From positions 1 through 51,487 of the forward strand of contig BQJA01000016.1 of assembly GCA_021604405.1 (NCBI GenBank): a DNA stretch of 51,487 nt, given 5' to 3'. The notes below the pieces were generated by a model that did not search any database, had not been told where the DNA came from, and saw nothing but the letters and a program-made list of their open reading frames with translations. The DNA is from Nitrosomonas sp. GTDB taxonomy: Bacteria > Pseudomonadota > Gammaproteobacteria > Burkholderiales > Nitrosomonadaceae. The position numbers and the translations under genes were made by a program. The first letter of the stretch is position 1; each line of letters starts with the position of its first letter. Positions 19,164-29,490 of this stretch are shown piece after piece.

Positions 19164-20375
19164 TCATTCTATCTTCATCCAACTTAGCGGATCAAAGGGC
19201 TTACCTTTATAACGGAGTTCAAAGTATAAACCTGAATCTAAGTTACCACCGCTGTTTCCTACTGTGGCAATCGTATCACCGCTACGGATAACTTCGCCCA
19301 CCTGTTTGTAAATAGTTTCATTATTGCCATAAAGACTCATATAGCTGTCGCCATGATCTATAATTATCAAGTTTCCAAAACCCCTGAGCCAATCTGCAAA
19401 TACAACCTGCCCGCCTGCAATCGCTTTTACTGCATTACCGCTTGGCGACCGGATAAAAAGTCCTTTCCAAATTATATCCTTACCTGATCGTGGACTGCCA
19501 AAGTAACTAACAAGTTCCCCACGTACTGGAAGATTTAAACGGCCTTTGAGCGATGCAAATAAACGGCCTTCCATTGATGCATCAGGCAGTTTGTTATTAT
19601 ATAAAGATCGGGACGCGTTTGGATATGTAACGAACGCATTAATTTCTCTTGTCAACGCTGACAAACGCTTTTCATCACGTTTAAGTTTGTTGACATCCTG
19701 CTGCTGCTGTGCAATTTGCTCAGACATCTGCGCGAGAAGTTTTATGCGCTTATTTTTTTCTTGCTCAAGCCATTTTTTTTGCGTAGTTTGCTCCGCCATA
19801 ATGGATCTGACCGCTTGACGCTTTTTGTAGATGGCCTGCGTAAGGTTTTTTAAATTATTCAGTTGATTCCGCAGGCTATCAATATTTTCAGAACGCGCTC
19901 GTGAAAGGCGGTTTGTGTAATATAAATTGCGCGCAATTTGATTCGGGTCCTGCTGATTAAGCAATAACTGGATATAATTTGGCGGACTTTCCAAGTATTG
20001 ATGATAAAGCAGTTTATTTAATTGAGCTTGCAACTTTCCAATCGCAGATTTAATTTTTTCATACCGCTTTCGCGCTTGCTTAAAGCTGATTTCAAACGCA
20101 TGTTTTTTTTTTGATAGCTGAGCAAGCCGCCGGTTAGCATGGCTGATCGCTCTTTCAGATTCTTGAAGTGTATCGGCTGCCTCTAATTTTTCAGCTTCCT
20201 TGGCAATTATTTCTTCTTGTATCAGCGCAATATGATGACGTAATTGGTCTAAATTCTGTTTATTATTTTCTGGTGTCGCGCAGAGTGACGGCGACACAAG
20301 CAGATTACCAACTAGAAATAACATGAATAAGGCGCTCCGCCGCCTATTCGCGCAACTATCTTCAGCTAATTTCAC
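19164..20375 (-). CDS. envC: Murein hydrolase activator EnvC-like (degenerate LytM/M23)
   Basis: A periplasmic coiled-coil protein with a LytM domain that activates cell-separation amidases. The 403 residues have a signal peptide, a long coiled coil (about 35-265, rich in Gln/Lys/Glu) and a C-terminal peptidase M23 fold (about 290-400). The zinc ligands are missing: the usual HxxxD region reads DIIWKGLFI, and the HxH region reads GLYFELRYKG. It should be an activator and not a hydrolase. The start at 20375 gives a plausible signal peptide. It lies between gpmA and ctpA. Confidence 0.93.
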   Translation of the reverse strand: MKLAEDSCANRRRSALFMLFLVGNLLVSPSLCATPENNKQNLDQLRHHIALIQEEIIAKEAEKLEAADTLQESERAISHANRRLAQLSKKKHAFEISFKQARKRYEKIKSAIGKLQAQLNKLLYHQYLESPPNYIQLLLNQQDPNQIARNLYYTNRLSRARSENIDSLRNQLNNLKNLTQAIYKKRQAVRSIMAEQTTQKKWLEQEKNKRIKLLAQMSEQIAQQQQDVNKLKRDEKRLSALTREINAFVTYPNASRSLYNNKLPDASMEGRLFASLKGRLNLPVRGELVSYFGSPRSGKDIIWKGLFIRSPSGNAVKAIAGGQVVFADWLRGFGNLIIIDHGDSYMSLYGNNETIYKQVGEVIRSGDTIATVGNSGGNLDSGLYFELRYKGKPFDPLSWMKIE

Positions 20376-20448
20376 GTGTAGCGTGATCAGAAATGTTTAA
20401 TATATGCTTAGCGAAGTAATATCACGAATCACAGCGCGCATCCGGCTA

Positions 20449-21198
20449 TCACAATCCTGCCTTACCTTGATTTGCCACGGATTGCATTGCCTTGTTAATT
20501 TCAGACTGATCACCCAGATAATAACTCCGGACAGGTCTTATATCATCGTTAAGCTCATAAACCAACGGAACGCCAGTGGGAATATTACAATTCAGAATAT
20601 CCTGATCAGGAATGTCATCCAAATGCTTGACGAGTGCCCGCAATGAATTTCCATGTGCGGCAATAATAACGCGCCCGCCAGCTCGAATCTGAGGCACAAT
20701 GTTTTCTTGCCAATATGGCAGAAATCTGTCCACCGTATCTTTTAGGCACTCAGCGAGGGGAATATCTTGCGCAGCAAGATTTCGATAACGTAAATCCAGG
20801 CCTGGATAACGGTCATCATCGAGCGCTAACCCAGGTGGCCGAACATCATAGCTGCGACGCCATATAAGTACTTGCTCATCACCATACTCTTTTGCTGTTT
20901 CAGCTTTATTCAGACCCTGTAATGCACCATAATGCCTTTCATTCAGTCGCCAAGACAAGCTGATAGGCGTCCACATTAGATCCATTTCATCTAAAGAAAT
21001 CCACAACGTGCGAATGGCGCGCTTAAGCACCGATGTATGAGCAAAATCAAAAATAAAACCATTTTCTTTTAGCAATCGGCCAGCATTCCTAGCTTCGGCG
21101 ACACCTTTACGTGTCAAATCCACATCTGTCCAACCAGTAAATCGATTTTCTTTATTCCAAGTACTTTCCCCATGTCGAAGGAGAACCAGTTTTTTCAT
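20449..21198 (-). CDS. gpmA: 2,3-bisphosphoglycerate-dependent phosphoglycerate mutase
   Basis: Interconverts 3- and 2-phosphoglycerate in glycolysis and gluconeogenesis. The 249 residues show the phosphohistidine motif [10 protein letters not shown] (His9), [13 protein letters not shown], the RSYDVRPP segment of the long dPGM type, and the second active-site histidine in [14 protein letters not shown]. An AAAGG ribosome site precedes the ATG. It heads the gpmA-envC-ctpA-moeB unit. Confidence 0.96.
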   Translation of the reverse strand: MKKLVLLRHGESTWNKENRFTGWTDVDLTRKGVAEARNAGRLLKENGFIFDFAHTSVLKRAIRTLWISLDEMDLMWTPISLSWRLNERHYGALQGLNKAETAKEYGDEQVLIWRRSYDVRPPGLALDDDRYPGLDLRYRNLAAQDIPLAECLKDTVDRFLPYWQENIVPQIRAGGRVIIAAHGNSLRALVKHLDDIPDQDILNCNIPTGVPLVYELNDDIRPVRSYYLGDQSEINKAMQSVANQGKAGL

Positions 21199-21713
21199 GT
21201 TTACCTTTAAAAAGGAGCAATTTTCTTGTTCGATGAATTTGATATAGGCAATTATTCTTTATAATCTTTGTCGCTTCTTGGAATACTGCTGCACAGCTTG
21301 ACACAAGAAACGCCACAACCTCCTCATCCACACAAACAAGTCTGTTTAACGGCATTTAGAGCCAAGCCATAGCAGGCCGTATAAATACGAAACACATTTT
21401 TGCTGTATTTTATAATATTTTAGTCAAAACTGCAGCATGCAACTGATTCTAATCAATTGTGCGCACTGCCAACCCGAAGGGACAGCGCTCGCAAATACTT
21501 AAGTTTACCTTTCTACTAAGCCATAGGATCATGTGATTCAGCACACAACCATAATAAATCACGTATTTCTTCCCACCGTATAATTAAACATATTTTTCTA
21601 AAAAAAACCGAGTAAGAACATAAAATTTTAGGCGATATGAGCCGTACATTCTGATAATGCAATTACCCCGTTGATGACAACAGGGTAATTACCCTCAACC
21701 CAAAGCCAGACAC
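21199..21713. other. 515-base interval between ftsZ and gpmA
   Basis: No protein gene is supported here; short open frames lack homology and ribosome sites. Near the left it should hold the gpmA promoter, but no confident hexamer pair was found. Near the right it contains the hairpin at 21661-21690 that follows ftsZ. In other proteobacteria lpxC often follows ftsZ; here it is absent. Confidence 0.6.
21661..21690 (-). terminator. Strong hairpin after ftsZ (end of dcw cluster)
   Basis: A 13-base-pair stem, AATTACCCTGTTG with CAACGGGGTAATT (one T-G pair), encloses the four-base loop TCAT on the minus strand, 23 bases after the ftsZ stop. There is no clear T-run after the stem, so it may act as an RNA-stabilising 3' end or a weak intrinsic terminator. 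Confidence 0.6.
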
Positions 21714-22865
21714 TTAATCGGCCTGTCTTCTCAAGAAGGCAGGGATATCCATTGGATCTATACCTGACTGACGCATAGCCGCCACCGTTGAATTACTTCT
21801 TCTGCCCGTACGCATTACCGCCGGCTCATCTCCGTGTATTTCTGCTGACATATCATCCGTACCTGTTCGGGTATGAACAACCGATAACGGTTTTGCCTTG
21901 GCCTGATTAACGACATTACCTAAACCCGTTGCAACCATGGTTACACGTAAATCATCTTGCATATTCTCATCAAGTACCGTCCCTATAATCACCGTCGCAT
22001 CTTCAGCCGTCAAATCCTTAATTGTATTCATTACCTCATGAACTTCACGCATTTTCAAAGCTGAGCTTGCCGTAATATTTACCAACACACCCCGTGCACC
22101 AGCGAGCGTAATATCTTCTAGCAACGGACTTGCTACCGCTTGCTCGGCTGCTGTGCGAGCACGGTCTACACCTGTTGACAATGCGGAGCCCATCATTGCC
22201 ATTCCCATTTCCGACATGACTGTTTTAACATCAGCGAAATCAACATTAACAAGTCCTGGGCAATTAATTACCTCTGCAATTCCCGCAACTGCCCCGTACA
22301 AAACATCATTTGCCGCTTTGAACGCATCCAACATGCTAATATCATTACCTAACACCATCATCAATTTATCGTTAGGGATAACAATAAGCGAGTCAACATG
22401 CTGCGACAATGCTTCCATGCCCGCTTGCGCCGCCTTGAGACGCTTTCCTTCAAAAGAAAAAGGCTTACTTACGACTGCAACCGTTAGAATACCCATTTCC
22501 TTCGCGACCTGTGCAACAACAGGTGCGGCACCAGTCCCTGTCCCACCGCCCATACCTGCCGTAATAAATAACATATCCGATCCTTGAATCAGTTCAGCGA
22601 TGCGATCACGATCCTCTAAAGCCGCTTCACGTCCAATTTCCGGATTTGCACCTGCACCCAAACCCTTTGTGATACTGGATCCCAGTTGCAGCAATGTTTC
22701 CGCCTTATTACTTTTTAATGCTTGGGCATCCGTATTCATACAGATAAATTCGACACCCTGCATTTCATTATGGATCATGTGATCCACCGCATTACTACCA
22801 CAGCCGCCAACTCCGATCACTTTAATGATTGCCTCTTGTGTTTCAGAATTCATGATTTCAAACAT
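21714..22865 (-). CDS. ftsZ: Cell division GTPase FtsZ
   Basis: The tubulin homologue that forms the Z-ring at midcell. I chose the ATG at 22865 (MFEIMNSETQEAIIKVIGVG) because GAGGAGA sits at proper distance upstream; the frame is open further upstream without homology. The 383 residues have the GTP-binding GGCGSNAV, the tubulin signature GGGTGTG (106-112), the T7 loop NVDFADVKTVMSEMG and a C-terminal DIPAFLRRQAD tail that binds FtsA and ZipA. It is the last gene of the dcw cluster, 114 bases after ftsA. Confidence 0.98.
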   Translation of the reverse strand: MFEIMNSETQEAIIKVIGVGGCGSNAVDHMIHNEMQGVEFICMNTDAQALKSNKAETLLQLGSSITKGLGAGANPEIGREAALEDRDRIAELIQGSDMLFITAGMGGGTGTGAAPVVAQVAKEMGILTVAVVSKPFSFEGKRLKAAQAGMEALSQHVDSLIVIPNDKLMMVLGNDISMLDAFKAANDVLYGAVAGIAEVINCPGLVNVDFADVKTVMSEMGMAMMGSALSTGVDRARTAAEQAVASPLLEDITLAGARGVLVNITASSALKMREVHEVMNTIKDLTAEDATVIIGTVLDENMQDDLRVTMVATGLGNVVNQAKAKPLSVVHTRTGTDDMSAEIHGDEPAVMRTGRRSNSTVAAMRQSGIDPMDIPAFLRRQAD

Positions 22866-22979
22866 GTCGCATCTCCTCTCATTAAATAGAAATAACACTA
22901 ACTGGCTTTCAATAAATAACTATTCCGCTTTCAAACCCTAATAGAAACTAATACCAACGATTTACTAGAAACCTCCAAT

Positions 22980-24218
22980 TTAAAAATTTTTCTGAAACCA
23001 ACCTTTCATTCTTGTAAAAATCTGCTTCGCAGACCCCCCTTGCAGCCGCGCATTGTGTTGGTGCTGAATTTGTTCCATACCTGCAAGGAGCAAACCTATA
23101 CCAGTAGAATATCTTGGCGTATGAACAACATCCGACAAATTTCCTTCATAGTGCGGCAAACCAAGTCTGACAGGCATATGGAAAATTTCTTCCCCCAACT
23201 CCACCATGCCTTGCAAAGAAGCGCTGCCACCTGTAATGACAATGCCGGATGAAAGCAACTCTTCGAAACCACTGCGTCGCAGTTCCGCTTGCACCAAAAG
23301 GAAAATCTCTTCCACTCGTGGTTCAATTACTTCCGCCAGGGTTTGCCTTGACAATTGACGCGTACCACGATTACCCACATCGGGTACATCGATCATTTCA
23401 TGGGTATCGGCAATACTTCGTAATGCGCAACCATAATGACACTTTATATCCTCAGCATCTTTAGTTGGCGTTCGCAACGCCATGGCAATATCATTTGTAA
23501 TCTGATCTCCTGCAATTGGGATTACCGCAGTCTGACGAATTGCACCATGCGCAAATACCGCGATGTCTGTTGTGCCACCGCCAATGTCAACCAGACACAC
23601 ACCCAAGTCTTTTTCGTCATCCGACAACACAGCCATGGCCGATGCCAGTGGCTGCAATATCAGATCGCGCACCTCTAAGCCACTTCGATGAACACACTTG
23701 ACAATATTTTGTGCCGCAGAAACAGCACCTGTAACGATGTGCACTTTAACTTCAAGACGTATACCGCTCATTCCGACCGGTTCACGCACATCTTCCTGTC
23801 CATCAATAATGAATTCCTGATTCAAAATATGCAAAATCTGCTGATCAGCCGGAATATTGACAGCCTTGGCTGTTTCCATGACCCGTTCAACATCTTTTTG
23901 CGATACCTCAGTATCTTTAATTGGCACCATCCCATGTGAATTAAAGCCCTTAATATGACTGCCGGCAATTCCAGTAAATGCTTCACTAATCTTACAATCC
24001 GCCATTAATTCTGCTTCTTCCAAGGCACGTTGTATCGCATTTACGGTAGTATCAATATTCGCTACGACGCCTTTCTTCAGACCGCGCGAAGGATGATTGC
24101 CCATACCAATGATTTCAAAACTGCCCTCGGGCTTTATTTCTGCCACGATGGCGACAATTTTAGACGTACCAATGTCAAGACCAACAATTAGTTTTCTATT
24201 TTCCCTGGCCTTATTCAT
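22980..24218 (-). CDS. ftsA: Cell division protein FtsA
   Basis: Actin-like ATPase that anchors FtsZ to the membrane and recruits later divisome proteins. The 412 residues include the phosphate-1 motif VGLDIGTSKIVAIV, SHM-insertion-type 1C domain, phosphate-2 VCLVDIGGGTTDIAVF, the adenosine motif GIVITGGSASLQGM, and an amphipathic C-terminus ending in MKGWFQKNF that acts as the membrane anchor. Its ATG directly abuts the ftsQ stop, so translation is coupled. Confidence 0.97.
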   Translation of the reverse strand: MNKARENRKLIVGLDIGTSKIVAIVAEIKPEGSFEIIGMGNHPSRGLKKGVVANIDTTVNAIQRALEEAELMADCKISEAFTGIAGSHIKGFNSHGMVPIKDTEVSQKDVERVMETAKAVNIPADQQILHILNQEFIIDGQEDVREPVGMSGIRLEVKVHIVTGAVSAAQNIVKCVHRSGLEVRDLILQPLASAMAVLSDDEKDLGVCLVDIGGGTTDIAVFAHGAIRQTAVIPIAGDQITNDIAMALRTPTKDAEDIKCHYGCALRSIADTHEMIDVPDVGNRGTRQLSRQTLAEVIEPRVEEIFLLVQAELRRSGFEELLSSGIVITGGSASLQGMVELGEEIFHMPVRLGLPHYEGNLSDVVHTPRYSTGIGLLLAGMEQIQHQHNARLQGGSAKQIFTRMKGWFQKNF

Positions 24219-25019
24219 CTAGTTACACCTCCCTGATTTCACATCTTCGTCTTTGTGCGCAGTTTTCTCGGCACTTGCTTGTTGCATAGCTTCTGGTATC
24301 CGCACAGCAAAACCATTTGGATAGCGCAGGTCCATATAATCCAGCTGAATTTCCTGATAAAACTGTGCAACACTCTGATTGTAAACTGATGCATAACGCG
24401 CCAACGCCGTTTCCACTTGCCCACGTCCCAGTTCAAGAACTGTCCCAGTGCCCAAACGAATACACCATGCATGCCGAGGTGATAAATTGATTTCATTGAT
24501 ACGCTGTTTTAGTGGTTTCAAAATTTCACTGAAATTGATGTATCGTTGCGCCATTTCGCGCGAATTTTCTTCCATCGGCCCAACAAAAAGTGGCAACTCC
24601 TCATTAACAGCGGCACGAAAAATCTCACCATATGTATTAACCAGCGCGCTATTTCCCCAATACGCCAATACCTTGTGCTCCTCCAACAAAACATTCAGGC
24701 CATCAGGCCAATCTCTATAAATCTGAGCAGTGCGCACCCACGGCAACTCATTGAGTGTTTGTCGTACCCCCGACAAATTCACAGTAAAAAAATTTCCGGT
24801 AATGTCGTTACGGACAATTTTCTCTATCTCCTGAAACGTCACCTTGCGCAACTTTCCATTATCCGGATTAAGTCTATCAACTCCCTCTACACTAATTTCC
24901 TTAAGTGGAAACACCGGCAATTTGATATACCGTAAATTAATGGCATAAATTGTCGCCAGTGCAACCATCACAAACAATAAATTGGCACATAAACTCAGCA
25001 GCTGGTAGTTATTCCACAT
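24219..25019 (-). CDS. ftsQ: Cell division protein FtsQ
   Basis: Bitopic inner-membrane divisome protein linking cytosolic and periplasmic parts. The 266 residues have one N-terminal membrane helix (about 9-27), a POTRA domain (ISVEGVDRLN...TVNLSGVRQTLNELPWVRTA, shown with a gap) and the C-terminal beta domain with LLEEHKVLAYWGNSALVNTY and LDYMDLRYPNGFAVRI. It overlaps ddl by 11 bases and abuts ftsA. Confidence 0.96.
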   Translation of the reverse strand: MWNNYQLLSLCANLLFVMVALATIYAINLRYIKLPVFPLKEISVEGVDRLNPDNGKLRKVTFQEIEKIVRNDITGNFFTVNLSGVRQTLNELPWVRTAQIYRDWPDGLNVLLEEHKVLAYWGNSALVNTYGEIFRAAVNEELPLFVGPMEENSREMAQRYINFSEILKPLKQRINEINLSPRHAWCIRLGTGTVLELGRGQVETALARYASVYNQSVAQFYQEIQLDYMDLRYPNGFAVRIPEAMQQASAEKTAHKDEDVKSGRCN

Positions 25020-25926
25020 AAGACAGCTTTAGTATCCTCAGTACCAGATCTTCAAACGTAATCCCCGCCTCTTTTGCCGCCATTGGCACCAGACTGTGGC
25101 TTGTCATTCCAGGCGAAGTATTGGCTTCAAGAAAATAAGGGGTACCGGCCGCATCCAGTATCAAGTCTATCCTCCCCCAGCCTTCACACCCCAGAACCTG
25201 ATACGCCTGCAATGCTTTAGCTTGTATCGCTTGCTCCTCTTCACCAGATAACCCACTGGGACAAAAATATTGCGTGTCATCAGAAAAATACTTGGCCTGA
25301 TAATCGTACAATTCCCCAGCCACTTCTATTTTCACTAACGGCAAGGGCATCTCGCCTAAAATACCAGCCGTCAATTCCTTGCCTGCAATAAACTCTTCCG
25401 CCAGCACCAAAGAATCATATTTTGCCGCCAATTGATAAGCCGACAACAAATCTTTCTCACGTTTAATCTTTGTCAAACCGATTGTCGACCCTTCCCGCGC
25501 CGGCTTAACAATCAAGGGCAAACCTAACGCACCAACCACCTCTTCTGGATTACTTTTTTCATTTAATACAATGCTTCGAGGTGAACAAATACCCATCGCT
25601 TGCCATATCAACTTAGTACGCCATTTATCCATCGCCAATGCACTCGCCAGAACCCCGCTACCCGTATAGGGCAGGCCCATAAGCTCGAGCGCACCCTGCA
25701 CAGTGCCGTCTTCACCAAAACGTCCATGCAATGACACATAAACACGATCGAATCGCTGCTGCAAAAGCGTTTCCATTGTTTGCTCTGCAGGATCAAACGG
25801 ATAGGCATCCACATCTTGATTGAGAAGTGCATCAAGTACCGCGTTGCCACTTTTCAGCGAGATTTCACGCTCAGCGGAACGGCCACCTAATAACACAGCT
25901 ACTTTTCCATAATCTGGATTTTTCAC
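25009..25926 (-). CDS. ddl: D-alanine--D-alanine ligase
   Basis: ATP-grasp enzyme that makes the D-Ala-D-Ala dipeptide for the peptidoglycan precursor. The 305 residues show VAVLLGGRSAEREISLKSG, VYVSLHGRFGEDGTVQGALE, PLIVKPAREGSTIGLTKI and the metal-binding EANTSPGMTSHSLVP. The start is GTG at 25926, overlapping the murB stop by 4 bases. The dcw position corresponds to ddlB of E. coli. Confidence 0.96.
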   Translation of the reverse strand: MKNPDYGKVAVLLGGRSAEREISLKSGNAVLDALLNQDVDAYPFDPAEQTMETLLQQRFDRVYVSLHGRFGEDGTVQGALELMGLPYTGSGVLASALAMDKWRTKLIWQAMGICSPRSIVLNEKSNPEEVVGALGLPLIVKPAREGSTIGLTKIKREKDLLSAYQLAAKYDSLVLAEEFIAGKELTAGILGEMPLPLVKIEVAGELYDYQAKYFSDDTQYFCPSGLSGEEEQAIQAKALQAYQVLGCEGWGRIDLILDAAGTPYFLEANTSPGMTSHSLVPMAAKEAGITFEDLVLRILKLSYVE

Positions 25927-26849
25927 CTTTGATCACCCCCGGCTTCTCCGATTACACGTACCTCGTTCACCAGTTCGATGCCCGTTTGCTGTTTTACCGT
26001 ATCTTGTATAACTGTCATCACTGCCTCGATATCTGACGCAGCAGCATCGCCAATATTTACAATAAAATTTGCATGCTTCGGAGAAACCATTGCACCGCCA
26101 ATTCGAAAACCTTTCAGTCCACACGATTCAATAAGTCGCGCGGCATAATCTCCGGGGGGATTACGAAAAACTGAACCGGCGTTCGGCAAATTCAACGGCT
26201 GGCTATGGATGCGTTTAACCAGCAATTCCTTAATTTTTTTTAGTGATATCGACTGATTGCCATTTATCAATTTAAACCAACCACCGGTAAACCATTCTTC
26301 ATTTGAAGGCCGGTTGACTATGGACCGCAATGCAACATATCGATAACTGATACGGTAATCATTCGGTTGCCGCTTGTGGAATTCGCCGTGGCGATTTATC
26401 ACCTGCACATGTGAAACAATTTGCCAGGTCTCTGTACCGAAACAACCGGCGTTCATTGCCAATGCGCCACCTATTGTGCCAGGAATTCCCGCCAGAAATT
26501 CTGCGCCTGCGAAACCATGATGTGCTGCAAATCGAGCCACTTTGGCGCATGCCACGCCCGCACCGGCAAAAATCATTCCACCCTGACTTTCCCGCTTAAC
26601 AAGCTGCAAATCATTTATCCGCGCATGTGGCGCTACCACCGTGCCACGCATCCCTCCATCACGCACCAACAGATTGCTTCCCAATCCAACAAAATATACA
26701 GGCTCATGCTGTGGCAAGCCATACAAAAAAGCAGCCAGATCCGCAAGATCCGATGGCTTATAGAAACGTGCTGCACTCCCCCCTGCGCGCCAAGAGGTAT
26801 GCTTTCTCATTGGCTCATTGATGTACAAATCGCCTTGGAGCCTGCGCAT
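25923..26849 (-). CDS. murB: UDP-N-acetylenolpyruvoylglucosamine reductase
   Basis: FAD enzyme that completes UDP-MurNAc synthesis using NADPH. I prefer the ATG at 26849 (MRRLQGDLYINEPMRKHTSW), which matches the usual family start and has AAAGG upstream; a TTG or ATG up to 75 bases earlier is possible. The 308 residues show the FAD-binding PVYFVGLGSNLLVRDGGMRG, FLAGIPGTIGGALAMNAGCF, the YRISYRYVALRS region and the catalytic serine region PNAGSVFRNPPGDYAARLIE. It lies between murC and ddl. Confidence 0.95.
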   Translation of the reverse strand: MRRLQGDLYINEPMRKHTSWRAGGSAARFYKPSDLADLAAFLYGLPQHEPVYFVGLGSNLLVRDGGMRGTVVAPHARINDLQLVKRESQGGMIFAGAGVACAKVARFAAHHGFAGAEFLAGIPGTIGGALAMNAGCFGTETWQIVSHVQVINRHGEFHKRQPNDYRISYRYVALRSIVNRPSNEEWFTGGWFKLINGNQSISLKKIKELLVKRIHSQPLNLPNAGSVFRNPPGDYAARLIESCGLKGFRIGGAMVSPKHANFIVNIGDAAASDIEAVMTVIQDTVKQQTGIELVNEVRVIGEAGGDQR

Positions 26850-26951
26850 GTAGACACCTTTTGAGATTTTATTGACCGCTGGCACATTCATACTCGCACC
26901 CAACATGCAACATCCCATTGGCAAAATAACAAATAACTGTCCACTATTAAC

Positions 26952-28370
26952 TCATCCATTGATCACAGTCAGCTTTGGTTTGAAGTTCATAACATCCGGG
27001 GCAACGCCCGAGACCGAGCCCGCACCCATTACTAGCACCACGTCACCATCCTGAGCTACCCGATGGATAGCAGCCGGCAATGCATCAACGGTTTCGACAA
27101 AAATAGGCTCCACCTTGCCTTGTACTCTGACCGCACGCGCAAGTGATTTACTATCAGCAGCGACAACAGGCTCCTCCCCAGCTGAATAAACCGTCGTTAG
27201 CAACACAACATCCACCTTGCATAACACCTTAACGAAATCTTCAAACAAATCCCGTGTACGAGTATATCGATGTGGTTGAAATGCAAGCACCAGCCGGCGA
27301 TGCGGGAAAGCACCTCGCGCCGCCTGAATAGTCGCCGCCATTTCCACGGGATGATGACCGTAATCATCAATTAGTGTGAAGCTTCCTTTCCCAGCTAATT
27401 TAATTTCACCATATTGCTGGAAACGCCGCGAAACGCCACTAAACTCAGACAATGCTTTGATAATCATCTGATCCGGCACGTTTAACTCATTTGCGACCGC
27501 GATTGCCGCGAGCGCGTTTTGGATATTATGCAAACCCGGAAGATTCAGCTTTATTTCTAACCTGCGCGCCTTGCCATTCACACCCACCACCGCAGTAAAA
27601 TTCATTTTTCCATGGTTATGATGGATATCAACCGCATGGACTTGCGCTTCTTCAGATAAGCCGTAAGTTGTAATCGGTTTGTTGATATCAGGCATAATTT
27701 CGCGGACGTTGGCATCATCGACACATACAATCGCCATGCCATAAAATGGCAAATGCTGCACAAACTCAACGAAAGTCTGCTTGAGCCGATTAAAATCATG
27801 CTCATAAGCATCCATATGATCTGAATCAATATTGGTAACGACAGTCAATACAGGTTGCAAGTAAAGGAATGAAGCATCCGATTCATCCGCCTCTACCACA
27901 ATAAATTCACCGCTTCCCAGTTTGGCATGACACCCCGCGGCTTCCAGTTTGCCACCGATGACAAAGGTCGGGTCCATGTTTGCTTCTGCCAGCACACTGG
28001 CTATCAGACTAGTGGTCGTCGTTTTTCCGTGCGTACCGGCAACTGCTACGCCCCGGCGCAATCTTAATAATTCCGCCAACATCAACGCGCGCGGCACAAC
28101 GGGAATGTTTCCTTCCCGTGCTGCGATGACTTCCGGATTATCTGGTTTGACCGCTGTTGATGTCACAACAACATCTGCAGACGAAATATGGCTATATGCA
28201 TGACCAACAAATACTGCGGCACCCATATTTCTCAACCGGCGCGTGGCATGATTGTCAGTCAAATCAGAACCGCTGACCTGATAACCCAAATTGAGCATAA
28301 CTTCAGCAATACCACTCATGCCAGAACCACCAATTCCAACAAAGTGTATATGTTTGACTTTATGTTTCAT
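26952..28370 (-). CDS. murC: UDP-N-acetylmuramate--L-alanine ligase
   Basis: First amino-acid-adding Mur ligase. The 472 residues have the UDP-binding [18 protein letters not shown], the ATP loop [19 protein letters not shown], the central motif [14 protein letters not shown] and the C-terminal [18 protein letters not shown]. The ATG overlaps the murG stop by 4 bases. Confidence 0.97.
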   Translation of the reverse strand: MKHKVKHIHFVGIGGSGMSGIAEVMLNLGYQVSGSDLTDNHATRRLRNMGAAVFVGHAYSHISSADVVVTSTAVKPDNPEVIAAREGNIPVVPRALMLAELLRLRRGVAVAGTHGKTTTTSLIASVLAEANMDPTFVIGGKLEAAGCHAKLGSGEFIVVEADESDASFLYLQPVLTVVTNIDSDHMDAYEHDFNRLKQTFVEFVQHLPFYGMAIVCVDDANVREIMPDINKPITTYGLSEEAQVHAVDIHHNHGKMNFTAVVGVNGKARRLEIKLNLPGLHNIQNALAAIAVANELNVPDQMIIKALSEFSGVSRRFQQYGEIKLAGKGSFTLIDDYGHHPVEMAATIQAARGAFPHRRLVLAFQPHRYTRTRDLFEDFVKVLCKVDVVLLTTVYSAGEEPVVAADSKSLARAVRVQGKVEPIFVETVDALPAAIHRVAQDGDVVLVMGAGSVSGVAPDVMNFKPKLTVING

Positions 28371-29452
28371 CTTGATCCACTTCCCATCTCAACACATGCC
28401 TCAGCCACTATTTTGGTCGCGTCCGTTTTTGCGAACGCGCGCGCCGCTTTTGCCATTGCCAACAGCTTCTCACGCGTACTATCCAGCAATATTTCCTTTA
28501 AACTTTGCGGCGTCATTTTTTCCTGTGGCAACAGCATAGCTGCATAATTTTCACTCAAAAATTTTGCGTTGCTGGTTTGATGGTCATCAACAGCATACGG
28601 GAAAGGCACTAAAATACTTGCCACACCTACTGCTGTTAATTCGGCAATTGTTAATGCACCAGCGCGACATAACACTAGATCACTTTCTGCATAATAAGCA
28701 GCTATATCATCAATAAAATCTACCAGTTGTGCATCCACGCCTGCTTCTTCATAATTCTTCCGCAAAGCTTCCAAATGATTACCTCCTGCCTGGTGCGTTA
28801 CCAAAGGACGCTTGTTCTTCGGCATTAATTTTAATGCCTGCGGCACAATCGTATTCAGTGCTTGCGCCCCTCGACTGCCACCAACCACCAGCAACTTCAG
28901 ATTGCCCTTGCGACCCGCGTAGCGTTGCTCCGGTTTTTCAACTTGTACAATTCCTTCCCGTACTGGATTTCCTGAAAATATTATATTATCCCTGGCGCCA
29001 CGAATTGTGCCGGGAAAGGCCAGCAGAATTTTGTCAGCCAATTTTGCCAGCACCTTATTAGCAAGACCAGGAATTGAATTCTGCTCATGAATTATTAGCG
29101 GTCTGTTTAACAATGCCGCCATCATGCCGCCTGGGAAAGTTGGATAACCGCCCATACCCAGCACAACGTCCGGGCGCACCCTGAACATCACGCTTGCGCT
29201 TTGCCAAAATGCCAGCAACAGCCGGAACGGTAACACTAGCCAGGTCATTGCTGTTTTCCCGCGCAGTCCAGTAAAATTAATAACTTCCATTTCATAGCCA
29301 TATTGTGGCACCAGCACCGTTTCCATGCCAGATTTGGTGCCCAACCAGACTACACGCCATCCTACTGCTTTTAGATAACGCGCAACTGCCAGCCCCGGGA
29401 ATACATGCCCCCCAGTTCCGCCAGCCATGATCAAAATTGTTCGCGTTGTCAT
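28367..29452 (-). CDS. murG: UDP-GlcNAc transferase making lipid II (MurG)
   Basis: Membrane-associated GT28 glycosyltransferase that adds GlcNAc to lipid I. The 361 residues show the glycine-rich loops [19 protein letters not shown] and [44 protein letters not shown] and the UDP-GlcNAc site [15 protein letters not shown]. It lies 38 bases after ftsW. Confidence 0.97.
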   Translation of the reverse strand: MTTRTILIMAGGTGGHVFPGLAVARYLKAVGWRVVWLGTKSGMETVLVPQYGYEMEVINFTGLRGKTAMTWLVLPFRLLLAFWQSASVMFRVRPDVVLGMGGYPTFPGGMMAALLNRPLIIHEQNSIPGLANKVLAKLADKILLAFPGTIRGARDNIIFSGNPVREGIVQVEKPEQRYAGRKGNLKLLVVGGSRGAQALNTIVPQALKLMPKNKRPLVTHQAGGNHLEALRKNYEEAGVDAQLVDFIDDIAAYYAESDLVLCRAGALTIAELTAVGVASILVPFPYAVDDHQTSNAKFLSENYAAMLLPQEKMTPQSLKEILLDSTREKLLAMAKAARAFAKTDATKIVAEACVEMGSGSR

Positions 29453-29490
29453 TCCACTCCAAATTTCAAAACGGTCACAAATTATTTACT

